7,050 bases of DNA from an uncultured Desulfobacterium sp. Its GTDB lineage: Bacteria > Desulfobacterota > Desulfobacteria > Desulfobacterales > Desulfobacteraceae. The position numbers were made by a program, and so were the translations under genes. Under the pieces are notes generated by a model. That model was not told where the DNA came from, made no database searches, and worked only from the letters and a program-made list of their open reading frames with translations. The DNA lies in assembly GCA_937124525.1 (NCBI GenBank), contig CAKZLA010000243.1, positions 1-7,050 on the forward strand. The letters are read 5' to 3'. Positions 6,691 to 7,050 of this stretch are shown here, piece after piece; position 1 is the stretch's first letter; the number at the start of each line of letters is the position of its first letter.

Positions 6691-7050
6691 CTACACCTCC
6701 ACACCCATTTCAGCCATAAATTGAGCGCAAAGTTTGTCTCCATTTTCAATAGCCTTAACGACCATTGGAATAAATACTTTTTGACTTCCGGGCTGAAGAA
6801 ATTCTTTAACTTTGTTTTCCAGAACTTTCCTGTCAGGTAAGTATAGTTGATATTTTGAAACAAAGATATTATTTGTTATTCCTCCAATCGCATACTCAAC
6901 CAGAATGTCATTTTTATCAGCGCCTAAAACAATTCCTATTGGAGGATTATCTCCTGCTGTATTCTCTTCTGATTTAAAGTAGTTTAAATACAAGTTCATT
7001 TGTCCAATATCATGATGTTTTACATGTTTTATCTTTAAATCTATGAGCAC
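6691..7050 (-). CDS. DUF1016/YhcG-type PD-(D/E)XK nuclease, C-terminal part (5' end outside window)
   Basis: Only the last 119 codons are in the window, and the frame is open to the right edge. The GTG at 7050 is thus an internal valine and not a start. The fragment begins in the nuclease core: LIDLKI supplies the D-x-K half of the PD-(D/E)XK signature (Asp codon 7039-7041, Lys codon 7033-7035). It continues with the family-typical DIGQMNLYLNYF, NPPIGIVLGADK, VEYAIGG and VSKYQLYLP segments. YhcG/DUF1016 proteins are predicted DNA endonucleases, often found in defence islands and near restriction-modification genes; their exact target is not settled. About 40 residues follow the conserved core, a tail of unknown role. 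The stop is two bases from the start of the phage-like replication gene, so the nuclease probably belongs to the same transcript and element. The family assignment is strong. Confidence 0.9.
   Translation of the reverse strand: MLIDLKIKHVKHHDIGQMNLYLNYFKSEENTAGDNPPIGIVLGADKNDILVEYAIGGITNNIFVSKYQLYLPDRKVLENKVKEFLQPGSQKVFIPMVVKAIENGDKLCAQFMAEMGVEV
6695..6700 (-). promoter_or_regulatory. ribosome binding site for the replication protein, inside the nuclease gene
   Basis: GGAGGT on the minus strand is formed by the last sense codons of the upstream nuclease gene (GTG GAG GTG TAG). It lies six bases before the ATG at 6688. The arrangement implies coupled translation of the two genes. Confidence 0.75.

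Noticed and set aside
1..7050. CRISPR array, tRNA or insertion sequence
   Set aside because: I see no regularly spaced repeats, no T-loop-like tRNA signature and no transposase motif anywhere in the window.

Overview
The window shows the 3' part of a phage-defence operon on the plus strand (positions 1-5654). It faces a short minus-strand block of prophage-like genes (5861-7050). The two halves converge on a gap of about 200 bases. Overall base composition is intermediate, with strong Shine-Dalgarno sites and ATG starts, so this is bacterial DNA. Codon style and gene content would fit a Desulfobacterota or similar proteobacterial genome, but that is a weak inference, since no housekeeping or rRNA gene is present.

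Defence half. The first gene enters from the left edge. It is a COG1743/DUF1156-type adenine-specific DNA methyltransferase with a Zn-ribbon and a DPPF catalytic motif. Sixty-one bases later comes a 173-residue protein of unknown function. Its stop codon overlaps the start of a 920-residue SNF2/RapA-like superfamily II helicase. A DUF1156 methyltransferase (PglXI) plus an SNF2 helicase (BrxHII) is, from established classification, the signature pair of type 3 BREX. A DISARM class 1 pair (DrmMI/DrmD) or a DUF499/DUF1156 system is the main alternative. The expected BREX partners PglZ and BrxA do not follow the helicase. The system is therefore rearranged, truncated here, or a variant whose other parts lie to the left of the window.

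Mobile half. On the minus strand, read from the right edge, come three genes. The first is the C-terminal part of a DUF1016/YhcG-type PD-(D/E)XK nuclease. Two bases after it starts a phage-type replication protein (helicase-loader-like). Then comes a small HTH_17/excisionase-like DNA-binding protein. This suggests that the defence operon sits at, or is carried by, the edge of a prophage, satellite or integrative element. No integrase, tRNA or attachment site is visible in the window.

The points most worth a second look are the unknown protein coupled to the helicase, the sharply AT-rich catalytic core inside the otherwise GC-richer methyltransferase gene, the missing pglZ/brxA at the convergent junction, and the tight coupling of a DUF1016 nuclease to a phage replication gene.
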